DNA from: Aequorivita soesokkakensis | Lineage (GTDB): Bacteria > Bacteroidota > Bacteroidia > Flavobacteriales > Flavobacteriaceae | NCBI RefSeq assembly: GCF_001641085.1 | Contig: NZ_LXIE01000001.1 | Coordinates: 124,001 to 188,000, forward strand | Direction: 5' to 3' | Length of the DNA: 64,000 nt | Shown here: piece after piece, positions 36,085-43,887 of the stretch | How positions within the stretch are numbered: position 1 is the first letter of the stretch | How the letters are laid out: each line of letters opens with the position of its first letter | Notes under the pieces: model-generated | The model's input: the letters and a program-made list of their open reading frames with translations, nothing else | What the model was told of the DNA's origin: nothing | Databases searched by the model: none | Position numbers and translations under genes: made by a program

Positions 36085-37695
36085 CTACCAATCAACCGGC
36101 CTATAATCTTTCAAAAACTTTCCGCTCCAATGTTTTCCAGTGTTTATTCCATCAATTAATGGATCCATTACCCTCGCGGCGCCATCAACAATATCCAAAG
36201 GCGGTTGAAAATCGTGTAGCTCCATTTTGCGTTTCGCCAATTCTACAGGGTCTTCATCAGTAACCCATCCTGTATCTACTGCATTTATATAAATTCCTTC
36301 TTTTGCAAGACTTCCGGCAGCAGTGTGGGTCAACATGTTTAGCGCAGCTTTCGCCATATTGGTATGTGGATGGCGATCTTCCTTAAAAAAACGATGGAAC
36401 TTCCCTTCCATTGCCGAAACGTTTATAATGTGTTTTTTGCCCGTATTTTCTTTCTTCATTATTTCTCCTAAACGATTGCAAAGCACAAAAGGAGCGATTG
36501 AGTTTACCAATTGAACTTCAATCATTTCCGTAGTTTCAATTTCACCAAGCCTTAAACGCCAGCTATTTGTTTTTCGAAGGTCAATTTGTTGCAAATCGGC
36601 ATCCAATTTTCCCTCGGGGAAAACTTCTTTTGCGCTTAATGAATTGTCAAAACTATACGGGATCTGTGAAAGTTTTGCCGAAGCGCGAATACCAATTCCT
36701 GGTTCCGAACCATGCCAGGTTACGGGAAGATTTTTGTTTTTGCCAATGTCTGCCGTAAGTGTTTTCAACTCTTGCAAACAATTCATATGGTCATGCAATA
36801 AATCCTTCACAAATTGTGGATGCTCTTCAAAAGGCATTTCCTCCCTCGCCATTAAATGTTGGTAAAAACCTGCTGGCCTTCTCACTGTTTGCGCAGCGTT
36901 ATTGATGAGAATGTCAAGATTTTCATATTTCTGCTCAATGTAATTGCAGAAAATTTCCACGCTTGGAATATGCCGAAGATCCAGTCCGTGAATTTTTAAT
37001 CGGTCTGCCCATTGATGAAAATCCTCTTCCTGTGCAAAGCGATATGCGGAGTCTGCAGGAAATCGCGTTGTAGCAACAACGGTAGCACCTGCACGAAGTA
37101 ACATCAGAGAAATGTGATAGCCAATTTTTAAACGCGACCCTGTCATAACTGCAACTTGCCCAGTTAAATCTGCAGTTTGAAAACGTTTTGCATAATTGAA
37201 ATCGCCACACTCAGTACACATAGTATCATAAAAGTGATGCAATTTTGTGAACAGCGTTTTGCAGACGTAACAGTTGCGGGGAGTTTCAAGTTCAAGTTCC
37301 CTTTTATTGGAAAGCTCAGATGTTTGAAGCAATTTTGGAGCAACAAAGACAATGTTTTCGCGAGCGCTTCTTATTCCTGTTTCTTTTCTAGCAGTTCGGT
37401 CTTTATTGGCTTGTTTGCGCTTCTTGGCTTTCTTCGCGTCTTTTTTTCTTCGAGAAAATTCATCGCGGTCAGGTCTTGAAAGCTGGCCTGAAGCTTTTAT
37501 TAAAGCTGTGCGCTGTTCTTTTGGAATTTCGAATATTTGATCTGTATTATTATTTAAATACTCGAGAATAGCAATGCATTTAGCTATTTCTTCAGCATTG
37601 ATTTCTTGGTTGGAATCAACTTTAGAAACTTCTTTTTTCAAATTTTCCATTTCTTCCTTTGTGGAAGTTTCAGTTTCAGAAACCCGCTGCGACAT
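36085..37695 (-). CDS. SDR-fold oxidoreductase with N-terminal zinc ribbon
   Basis: A 536-residue protein. Residues 1-110 are charged, including a basic run [14 protein letters not shown] (82-95). Next comes a probable zinc ribbon with C142, C145, C160 and C163. A Rossmann SDR domain starts at [12 protein letters not shown] (181-192) with a LINNAAQ segment. The usual catalytic YxxxK appears as TNMAK (445-449), so the catalytic Tyr is replaced by Thr, while a Ser (S427) and the Lys remain. It may bind NAD(P)H without classical SDR chemistry. Substrate unknown. Confidence 0.82.
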   Translation of the reverse strand: MSQRVSETETSTKEEMENLKKEVSKVDSNQEINAEEIAKCIAILEYLNNNTDQIFEIPKEQRTALIKASGQLSRPDRDEFSRRKKDAKKAKKRKQANKDRTARKETGIRSARENIVFVAPKLLQTSELSNKRELELETPRNCYVCKTLFTKLHHFYDTMCTECGDFNYAKRFQTADLTGQVAVMTGSRLKIGYHISLMLLRAGATVVATTRFPADSAYRFAQEEDFHQWADRLKIHGLDLRHIPSVEIFCNYIEQKYENLDILINNAAQTVRRPAGFYQHLMAREEMPFEEHPQFVKDLLHDHMNCLQELKTLTADIGKNKNLPVTWHGSEPGIGIRASAKLSQIPYSFDNSLSAKEVFPEGKLDADLQQIDLRKTNSWRLRLGEIETTEMIEVQLVNSIAPFVLCNRLGEIMKKENTGKKHIINVSAMEGKFHRFFKEDRHPHTNMAKAALNMLTHTAAGSLAKEGIYINAVDTGWVTDEDPVELAKRKMELHDFQPPLDIVDGAARVMDPLIDGINTGKHWSGKFLKDYRPVDW

Positions 37696-37756
37696 AAATT
37701 AATTTTCGGCAAATATAGTCACAGTTTGAATGTGCAAAAGAATTTATTTTAATTGG

Positions 37757-39859
37757 TTACTGATTAACCAATTCCTTTTGAACATTGGCCGGAACGGGCT
37801 GATAGGATGAAAACGAAGATTTAAACGTTGCCCTACCCTGCGTCAACGATCGCAAATCTGTTGAAAAACCGTACAATTCAGCTTCAGGAGTCAAACATTT
37901 TAAAACCTGATAATTATTGTTGCTTTCAATTCCTTGAATCATTGAGCGGCGCGACTGTAAATCAGTCATTACGTTACCCACCATTTCTTCGGGCACTTTT
38001 ACGGTAAGCTCTAAAACGGGTTCCAAAAGTTTTGGATTCGCATTCATAAATGCTTCTTTGAAAGCATGCGCACCCGCAATTTTAAAGGAAATGTCGTTGG
38101 AGTCCACCGAATGCATTTTTCCGTCATAAACCATAACGCGCACATCGCGAATATACGAACGTACCAAAGGACCTTCTTCCATTACTTCCAAAACACCTTT
38201 CATAATTGAGGGTAAATAGCGTTGGTCTATCACTCCGCCAACTATACAATTGTAGAAAACCAGTTTACCGCCCCATGAAAGGTCAACCTCTTCTCTGCCG
38301 CGAATGTTGAAACCCTGCGGCTCTTCCATATTTTCATACCAAGGCTCAATTTTTAGGTGAACCTCTGCAAACTGCCCAGAGCCTCCCGATTGTTTTTTGT
38401 GCCTATAATTTGAAGCCGAAGACCGTTGAATCGTTTCCCTGAAAGCAATTTTAGGTTTTTCGAACTTTGCTTCCACTCCATAAATATTGTTTAAAGTCCA
38501 ATCAATAGTGGCAAGATGCAGATCGCCTTGGCAGGAAAGAATGAGTTGTTTCGCTTCCTTTGAAAAGGAAATTTCAACCGTTGGGTCTTGGCTATGGATT
38601 TTCTTTAAAGACTCGCTAAGTTTTTCTTCATCTTTTGTATTTACAGCAAAAACGGCTTTTTTAATTCTTGGCTGAGGAAATTTAATGGGTTTTATGGCAA
38701 TCACATTTTTTGGTGAACCCAAAGTATCATTGGTTTCAGTGTATTTAAGTTTTAGGGTCGCGCCAATATCGCCAACCGTTAATTTGGTGACGGGTTGCCG
38801 TTCCTTGCCGTCCATTATGAAAAGTTGGTTAATAACCTCCGTTTCGCCGTTTTGTGAATTAATTAGTTTATCGTTCAATTGCACTTCCCCACTCATTACT
38901 TTGAAAAAGGTAATCTGCCCTAAATTGGGCTGATAATCGGTTTTAAAAACGAAGAGTGCCGTGGGACTTTCTTTTGAGGAAATTACTTCTTTTCCTTCGG
39001 TGCTTTGTTCGGGTTTTAAATCGGCAGCGGCCGGAGCTACATTATCAATAAAACCCATTAAACGTCCCGTACCCATATCGTTTAAGGCAGAAACACAGAA
39101 TACAGGAAATAGTTCGTGGTTCAACATACCAGCTTTGATACCGAGACGCATTTCATCTTCGTTCAAAGTTCCCTTATCAAAAAAAAGTTCCATCAATGTT
39201 TCATCATTTTCTGCAGCTTTTTCTATCAATTCATTGTTAAGTTCGTTGGCCAATTCCTTTTGATCTTCGGGAATTTCCAACTTTTCAGGCTTTCCTCCAT
39301 CTGGAGAGAATTTGTACATTTTCATCTTTAACACATCAATAATGCACTGTGCCCCATCTACAACCAAAGGATATTGAATTTTCACGGCATTGTTGCCGAC
39401 CAAGTTTTTTATGCTTTTAAAACTTTCATCAAACTTCGCATTAATATGATCTATTTGGTTAATTACGAAAATTGTGGGTTTATGATATTTATCAATGTAG
39501 TTCCATATTATTTCTGTGCCAACCTCTACGCCGTGTTGTGCGTTCATAACAGTAAGAATGGTATCTGAAACGCGAATAGAGGAAATGATTTCACCTATAA
39601 AATCATCTAAACCGGGAGTGTCAATAATGTTGATTTTGTAATTGCGCCATTCTGTATGCAGCGGTGTGGCGAAAATGGAGTTGCCCCTTTCGTGCTCCAC
39701 GTCATGATAATCTGAAACCGTGTTTTTGTTTTCAACCGTTCCGCGACGGTTTATGAGGCCTGCTTCAAAAAGCATCGTTTCGGCAAGTGTAGTTTTCCCA
39801 CTGTTGTGGGCGCCAACAAAAACTACATTTTTAATGTGTTTGTCGTCATATATTTTCAT
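37757..39859 (-). CDS. EF-G paralogue with altered GTPase motifs
   Basis: A 700-residue translational GTPase with full EF-G length and domains: G domain (1-290), domain II, III/IV (SGGSGQFAEVHLKIEP) and V (VPEEMVGNVMTDLQSRRSMIQGIE). The G motifs differ from canonical EF-G: P-loop GAHNSGKT, G3 DTPGL (D80-L84) with Leu replacing the catalytic His, and G4 NQID instead of NKxD. The family resemblance is to bacteroidotal EF-G2, reported to act without normal GTP hydrolysis. The gene has a leader of about 110 nt below TATCTTTA (39983-39976, minus strand). Confidence 0.9.
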   Translation of the reverse strand: MKIYDDKHIKNVVFVGAHNSGKTTLAETMLFEAGLINRRGTVENKNTVSDYHDVEHERGNSIFATPLHTEWRNYKINIIDTPGLDDFIGEIISSIRVSDTILTVMNAQHGVEVGTEIIWNYIDKYHKPTIFVINQIDHINAKFDESFKSIKNLVGNNAVKIQYPLVVDGAQCIIDVLKMKMYKFSPDGGKPEKLEIPEDQKELANELNNELIEKAAENDETLMELFFDKGTLNEDEMRLGIKAGMLNHELFPVFCVSALNDMGTGRLMGFIDNVAPAAADLKPEQSTEGKEVISSKESPTALFVFKTDYQPNLGQITFFKVMSGEVQLNDKLINSQNGETEVINQLFIMDGKERQPVTKLTVGDIGATLKLKYTETNDTLGSPKNVIAIKPIKFPQPRIKKAVFAVNTKDEEKLSESLKKIHSQDPTVEISFSKEAKQLILSCQGDLHLATIDWTLNNIYGVEAKFEKPKIAFRETIQRSSASNYRHKKQSGGSGQFAEVHLKIEPWYENMEEPQGFNIRGREEVDLSWGGKLVFYNCIVGGVIDQRYLPSIMKGVLEVMEEGPLVRSYIRDVRVMVYDGKMHSVDSNDISFKIAGAHAFKEAFMNANPKLLEPVLELTVKVPEEMVGNVMTDLQSRRSMIQGIESNNNYQVLKCLTPEAELYGFSTDLRSLTQGRATFKSSFSSYQPVPANVQKELVNQ

Positions 39860-40192
39860 CTGTACGGATTTTTGGTTAGTACTTTTTTCAGATGCAATGC
39901 GCCAAACAATTTTTTTGAGGTTTGGACTTGCTTAATTTCTGTGAATCATATTGTTAAATGTGCTTTATTTACATTTAAAGATAGGAAATAATTTCAAGAA
40001 AAATTTTAGGATGGTTTTTATTTATTGGAATATAAATTCAAAAAGAAATGATTTTTAAAAAATTTCAAAATGTAGAATTGTGAATACTTTATTAAATCAA
40101 ATACTTATGTATTAAATAAATACTAAAGTAGATTCAAAATTATAAGGGAGACTTCCAAAAGCGTATCTTTATATAAATTTAAAAAAAACAAC
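39860..40192. other. Divergent intergenic region, EF-G paralogue / YtxH
   Basis: 333 bp without a gene. On the minus strand a TATCTTTA box (39983-39976) implies a 110-nt leader for the EF-G paralogue. On the plus strand TATCTTTA (40164-40171) lies 21 nt above the YtxH ATG. The middle is plain AT-rich sequence with a direct repeat ATTAAAT; I see no further gene or RNA. Confidence 0.5.
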
Positions 40193-40426
40193 ATGAACAA
40201 TAAAGGAAAAGGAATATTGGCATTGCTAGGAGTAGCAGCTGGCGCATTTGCATTTTGGAAATACAAAAACATGTCGCCTGAAGAAAAACAAAGGCTTAAG
40301 GATAAAGCAAATGAAACTGGCAGAAAAATAAAAGAGAAGGCTGGAGAAGTTGAGGATACCATTTCTGAAAAATATGAGCAGCTTAAAAACGCTGCCAAAA
40401 AAGAAGCAAACGATATTACTAATTAA
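40193..40426 (+). CDS. YtxH-like small membrane-anchored protein
   Basis: A 77-residue protein: a short basic start, one hydrophobic segment (ILALLGVAAGAFAFWKY, about 8-24) and a highly charged helical tail (KIKEKAGEVEDTISEKYEQL). It is the layout of YtxH/CsbD-type general-stress proteins. The function of such proteins is largely structural or unknown. It has its own promoter and a strong terminator. Confidence 0.82.
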   Translation: MNNKGKGILALLGVAAGAFAFWKYKNMSPEEKQRLKDKANETGRKIKEKAGEVEDTISEKYEQLKNAAKKEANDITN

Positions 40427-40446
40427 TATTCTGGTTATTAAAAAAG

Positions 40447-40474
40447 AAAAATCCCGCCTAGAGCGGGATTTTTT
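40447..40474. terminator. Bidirectional terminator
   Basis: AAAAATCCCGC (40447-40457), a 5-nt loop, GCGGGATTTTTT (40463-40474), between the convergent YtxH and cold-shock genes. Confidence 0.93.
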
Positions 40475-40491
40475 GTACACATTCTTAATGT

Positions 40492-40938
40492 TTATATTTT
40501 AGTAACCTTCACAGCGTTCATTCCGCGTTGTCCTTTTTCCAGTTCAAAGGAAACATTATCATTTTCAGAAATTTCGTCAATAATACCGCTTACGTGGGTA
40601 AAGTACTTCTCGCTATTTTCATTATCTATAATAAACCCAAAGCCTTTGGATGAGTCGTAGAAGGAAACTGTTCCTTTTCTAACAGGATCAAATGCTTCGC
40701 GATCGCCTTCTTCTTTAGGAGGAATGCCAAGCACGATGTCTTCAGCCTCAATTTCAACTTTCATTGATGGGTCTGGCGGGGTATCTACCAAGTTTCCATT
40801 ATAGTCAACATAAACAAAGTCAATTCCGGGAGTTTTATCTGCCTTACGAGCTTCTTTCTTCTTCTGCTTTTCTTCCCGCTTTTTCAGCTTTGCTTTTTCT
40901 TTTTCTTTCTTACTGTATGTTTGTTGCGATTTTGCCAT
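40492..40938 (-). CDS. Cold-shock-domain protein with charged N-terminal extension
   Basis: A 148-residue nucleic-acid-binding protein. The C-terminal ~62 residues are a cold-shock OB fold with RNP1 SKGFGFI and RNP2 KYFTHV (VRKGTVSFYDSS begins it), ending EKGQRGMNAVKVTKI. The first ~35 residues are a lysine-rich helix (KKEKEKAKLKKREEKQKKKE), likely adding RNA affinity, followed by a proline/acidic linker. Single-domain cold-shock proteins are about 65-70 residues, so this is a long form. Its ~120-nt leader is structured (see the regulatory entry). Confidence 0.93.
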   Translation of the reverse strand: MAKSQQTYSKKEKEKAKLKKREEKQKKKEARKADKTPGIDFVYVDYNGNLVDTPPDPSMKVEIEAEDIVLGIPPKEEGDREAFDPVRKGTVSFYDSSKGFGFIIDNENSEKYFTHVSGIIDEISENDNVSFELEKGQRGMNAVKVTKI

Positions 40939-40954
40939 TTGTTTTTTTTAAAAT

Positions 40955-41071
40955 AAAAAAAGTCATCCACGGTGAGCAGATGACCTTTGAATTAGTTAAT
41001 ATGTAATTAGTTGTTTTATTGGTTTACCTAGCTGGGGTTTAAATTTTGCTCACCTTAGTGGCACAAAGGTA
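40955..41071 (-). promoter_or_regulatory. Structured leader of the cold-shock gene (candidate attenuator)
   Basis: On the minus strand an exact -7 box TACCTTTG (41071-41064) starts a leader of about 120 nt. Near its end GTCATC (40984-40979) pairs with GATGAC (40967-40962), extended by A-U pairs and followed by seven U, a terminator-like hairpin 17 nt above the ATG. Its loop holds TGCTCACC (40978-40971), exactly complementary to GGTGAGCA (41054-41047) at the start of the leader. The two pairings would compete or form a pseudoknot. Confidence 0.5.
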
Positions 41072-41130
41072 CAGTAAATTAAATAGTTAAAATCATAAAA
41101 AGGGTTAAAAGAGAAAAACCCCAGGAAAGC

Positions 41131-41586
41131 TTATTCAATGCCTTCCCAAGTTTCAGAATTATAAACGCCAAACTTCTTTTCTACAGCAATCATTTGTTTG
41201 GCAATTCTTTTCATTTCTAAAGCGTTAGGTGCATTGTTTAAAATACTGCTAATAACATATATTTTACTTTCTTCAATGTCATGTATCATTTTTGTTTTTA
41301 GCTTCTCTTGCTCTACATTTAAAGATTTTATATAATCTTTTAATATTCGTTTATTGAGAATAGCATCTTCAAAAGTGTTCAGAGTTTCATCTGCTTTTTC
41401 GTAATTGGGAATGTACTCTTTCATATTCAAACCAATTTCGTTGGCTTTTTCTTCGGTCATTCTATTTAGTTCTCGCATTAGCTCAACCTGTTGCATTTCT
41501 GGAAATGTTTTTACCCAAACAATAAAGTCGGCATTGCTTTCAACATTGTTTTGCATAAACTCCAATATTTTACTCCTATAATCCAT
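41131..41586 (-). CDS. Helical protein, function unknown
   Basis: A 151-residue soluble protein predicted almost wholly helical, with no signal peptide. It opens with MDYRSKILEFMQNN and includes FPEMQQVELMRELNRMTEEKANEIG and a long charged helix EQEKLKTKMIHDIEES. I do not recognise the family. It sits between msrB and the cold-shock gene on the same strand, but separate terminator-like elements on both sides suggest its own unit. Confidence 0.65.
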   Translation of the reverse strand: MDYRSKILEFMQNNVESNADFIVWVKTFPEMQQVELMRELNRMTEEKANEIGLNMKEYIPNYEKADETLNTFEDAILNKRILKDYIKSLNVEQEKLKTKMIHDIEESKIYVISSILNNAPNALEMKRIAKQMIAVEKKFGVYNSETWEGIE

Positions 41587-41628
41587 TGGTTTAGAAATAT
41601 ATCATATCAAATTTAAAAAATAATTCAT

Positions 41629-41654
41629 AAAAAAAGCCTCCCGAAAGAGGCTTT
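41629..41654 (-). terminator. Terminator of msrB
   Basis: AAAGCCTC (41633-41640) and GAGGCTTT (41647-41654) form a stem; on the minus strand seven T follow. Confidence 0.88.
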
Positions 41655-41682
41655 CCAAGCATAACTATAATTGGGGAATTAT

Positions 41683-42240
41683 TTAGTTCTGCTTTATAAA
41701 TTTTAAAGCTGCGGAATTCATACAATATCTTAAACCTGTTGGTTCAGGCCCATCATTAAAAACATGTCCCAAATGTAACCCGGTTGCTTTTTCAACTATT
41801 TCATCACGGGTCATTCCCAAGCTATTGTCTTTTACCCAAACAACTGCACTATCATTAATTGGTTTTGTGAACGAAGGCCATCCAGTTCCCGATTCAAATT
41901 TATCTTCACTGCTGAACAATGGTTCGCCAGTTGCGGCACTAACGTAAATACCTTTTTCATGATTATCGTAATATTCATTATTAAAAGGTGGCTCCGTCCC
42001 TTTTTTTACCATAATTTCAAACTGGTCCGCAGTGAGTATCTTCATCCATTCCTTTTCTGTCTTGGCCTCTGGAAATTTAGATGCCATTGCACTTTCTTCT
42101 GAAGTACTCATTGCTTCCCTAACAGAAGTATTCATTGCTTTATCTGTTTCTTTTTTTTGATTGTTTTGACAAGATATTTGTGTAAGGCTTATCATCAATC
42201 CAAAAGAAACTGTAAGTGTTTTTAATAAAGAGGTTTTCAT
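41683..42240 (-). CDS. msrB: Peptide-methionine (R)-S-oxide reductase, lipoprotein form
   Basis: A 185-residue exported MsrB that reduces methionine-R-sulfoxide in proteins. The signal peptide ends in a lipobox (TQISC), so the enzyme is probably anchored in the envelope. SelR motifs are clear: GTEPPFNNEY, SGTGWPSF, HLGHVFNDGP and RYCMNSAAL with catalytic Cys173. The zinc-ligand CxxC pairs of many MsrBs are absent (YVSAATGEPLF has Ala where Cys is usual), so this is the zinc-free type. It is divergent from the gene at 42449. Confidence 0.94.
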   Translation of the reverse strand: MKTSLLKTLTVSFGLMISLTQISCQNNQKKETDKAMNTSVREAMSTSEESAMASKFPEAKTEKEWMKILTADQFEIMVKKGTEPPFNNEYYDNHEKGIYVSAATGEPLFSSEDKFESGTGWPSFTKPINDSAVVWVKDNSLGMTRDEIVEKATGLHLGHVFNDGPEPTGLRYCMNSAALKFIKQN

Positions 42241-42351
42241 AACATTTCTTCTTTTAAAGTTTATCTACTTTATGAAAATATACGTAAGTTCTGTCGTATT
42301 GGTTTGTGTATACTTTCAAGGAATCAGTAACTATTTGTTTTATAACGCTTT

Positions 42352-42396
42352 AAAAATAAAGCTTCAAAAATGCCCAATTTTCGAAGCTTTATTTTT
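42352..42396. terminator. Orphan terminator-like hairpin in a divergent gap
   Basis: AAAAATAAAGCTTC (42352-42365) pairs with GAAGCTTTATTTTT (42383-42396). It lies between two divergent genes, where no known transcript ends. Confidence 0.7.
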
Positions 42397-42448
42397 GAGA
42401 TACTAATCAATTTTATATCTTGGAACCAATTATAAATACAACTTCCCA

Positions 42449-43066
42449 ATGTTCAAAAAATTACTCTTTGTATTGCTAATAGCAATAATCTATACTCCTA
42501 CTTCCCTATTTTCCCAAGAAAAACCAATAGAAATTGTTGAGGAAGAAAAAGCAAATCGGCTTTTTCTGTATGCCCTAAACAAAAATGAACAGGATCTGGA
42601 CGTAATGATTACCGTTGAAGGAACCAACTTTCGCCAAAGTAAAAGTAAACCAAGGATGATCCGTGTTCCTGCAGCATCTAAAGTATTGCTTACAAATTTG
42701 TTTGTTGAAAGAGGTAAAAGAGCAAATTACACCTATAAATTGGTTGTAAATGACAGTCTTTCACGGCGGGCACTACCACGGGAATTTGAGCCTATAAAAA
42801 TAGAGCCAAAAAAGAAAGTAATTGTTTATATACCGGAAAACTGCGCAACTTGCGACAGCCTTGTTTCCAATCTTGATAAAAGCAGATATTTATATACTTC
42901 CTATCGATTTTCCGAAAAACCTGAGTTGAAAGGCCAATTGGCGCCTGCATTTACAAATGCGACAGTAAAAATAGATTCAGTAACCACTCCAATAATAAGT
43001 TTGGGCGGCGTGCTTCACGTAAAAATTGAGGATTATGACCAATTACTGGAAGAGCTGAATAAATAA
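42449..43066 (+). CDS. Exported protein with C-terminal glutaredoxin-like domain
   Basis: A 205-residue exported protein (signal peptide ending near SLFSQ). Residues 30-118 look like a beta-sandwich (RLFLYALNKNEQDLDVMITVEGTN, then KVLLTNLFVERGKRANYTYKLVV). Residues 122-205 resemble a glutaredoxin or thioredoxin fold: VIVYIPENCATCD with C132/C135, a TPIISLGG turn in the cis-proline position, and a final helix DYDQLLEEL. A periplasmic redox function is inferred. I know no named family with this pairing. It is divergent from msrB, another envelope redox gene. Confidence 0.72.
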   Translation: MFKKLLFVLLIAIIYTPTSLFSQEKPIEIVEEEKANRLFLYALNKNEQDLDVMITVEGTNFRQSKSKPRMIRVPAASKVLLTNLFVERGKRANYTYKLVVNDSLSRRALPREFEPIKIEPKKKVIVYIPENCATCDSLVSNLDKSRYLYTSYRFSEKPELKGQLAPAFTNATVKIDSVTTPIISLGGVLHVKIEDYDQLLEELNK

Positions 43067-43088
43067 ATCTTTCTCACACCTTTTTCAT

Positions 43089-43135
43089 TTCTTATCATAC
43101 ATCAATGTGTGGGTTTAAACCACGCCATACTTTTG
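43089..43135 (+). promoter_or_regulatory. Promoter and upstream site of the YceI gene
   Basis: Site TTCTTATCATACATCAATGT (43089-43108), 19 nt, then an exact -7 box TACTTTTG (43128-43135). The same site, differing at one base, stands 19 nt above the -7 box of the first pirin gene. It contains the half-site TTGAT on the opposite strand, as in Crp/Fnr boxes. Confidence 0.65.
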
Positions 43136-43170
43136 TACCATAAATAATTAATAACAAAAAAAATTATATT

Positions 43171-43692
43171 ATGGACAATGCAAAAACAGTTTGGAATATT
43201 GATACTACTCATTCAGAAATCAATTTTAAGGTGAAACATATGATGATTTCTACCGTAACGGGTAGTTTCGAAAAATTTGACGGTAAGGTTGAAGCTTCAA
43301 ATGATGATTTTAAAAATGGTAATTTTTCTTTTTCAGCGGAAATTGATTCCGTAAACACAAACAATAAAGATCGCGACAATCATTTAAAGAGTGATGAATT
43401 TTTTGGAGCCGAAAATAATCCGAAGTTAACTTTCAAATCAAAATCATTTGACGGAAATAAAATGATAGGCGATTTAACCATAAAAGGTGTTACCAAAGAA
43501 GTTGAATTGGAAACTGAATACAACGGAACCGCCGTTGATCCCTACGGACAGACAAAAGCAGGTTTTGAATTTGAAGGCCAAATAAACCGTAAAGATTTTG
43601 GTTTAACCTGGAACGCAGTGACCGAAGCTGGAAGCGTGGTTGTAAGCGACAAAGTGAAATTGATTGCTTCACTGCAATTCGTAAAACAATAA
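43171..43692 (+). CDS. YceI family protein
   Basis: A 173-residue lipocalin-like YceI protein, a fold that binds isoprenoid or amphiphilic ligands. Family signatures: WNIDTTHSEINFKVKHMMISTV, DRDNHLKSDEFFGAENNPKLTF, GDLTIKGVTKEVEL and NRKDFGLTWN. Unlike E. coli YceI it has no signal peptide and starts MDNAKTVW, so it is probably cytoplasmic. It shares a 20-nt upstream site with the first pirin gene, which suggests co-regulation. Confidence 0.94.
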   Translation: MDNAKTVWNIDTTHSEINFKVKHMMISTVTGSFEKFDGKVEASNDDFKNGNFSFSAEIDSVNTNNKDRDNHLKSDEFFGAENNPKLTFKSKSFDGNKMIGDLTIKGVTKEVELETEYNGTAVDPYGQTKAGFEFEGQINRKDFGLTWNAVTEAGSVVVSDKVKLIASLQFVKQ

Positions 43693-43815
43693 TTCCCCAA
43701 GATTTTACTGTTCCCCTTTTAAGAATCGAGGGCTTTGTTTATTGAAAACAAAGTTCTCGATTTATTTTTCAAAAGAACTATTTCCTTATCGCTATTTCCT
43801 TTTCGTTAATAACAG

Positions 43816-43862
43816 TTCTTAACATACATCAATGTAAAACAGTCTTTTGGTTTGTAGTTTTA
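43816..43862 (+). promoter_or_regulatory. Promoter and upstream site of pirin 1
   Basis: Site TTCTTAACATACATCAATGT (43816-43835), 19 nt, then TAGTTTTA (43855-43862). Nineteen of 20 site bases equal those above the YceI gene, at identical spacing. Confidence 0.65.
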
Positions 43863-43887
43863 CATAGTAATATAAAAAACAAAAACA

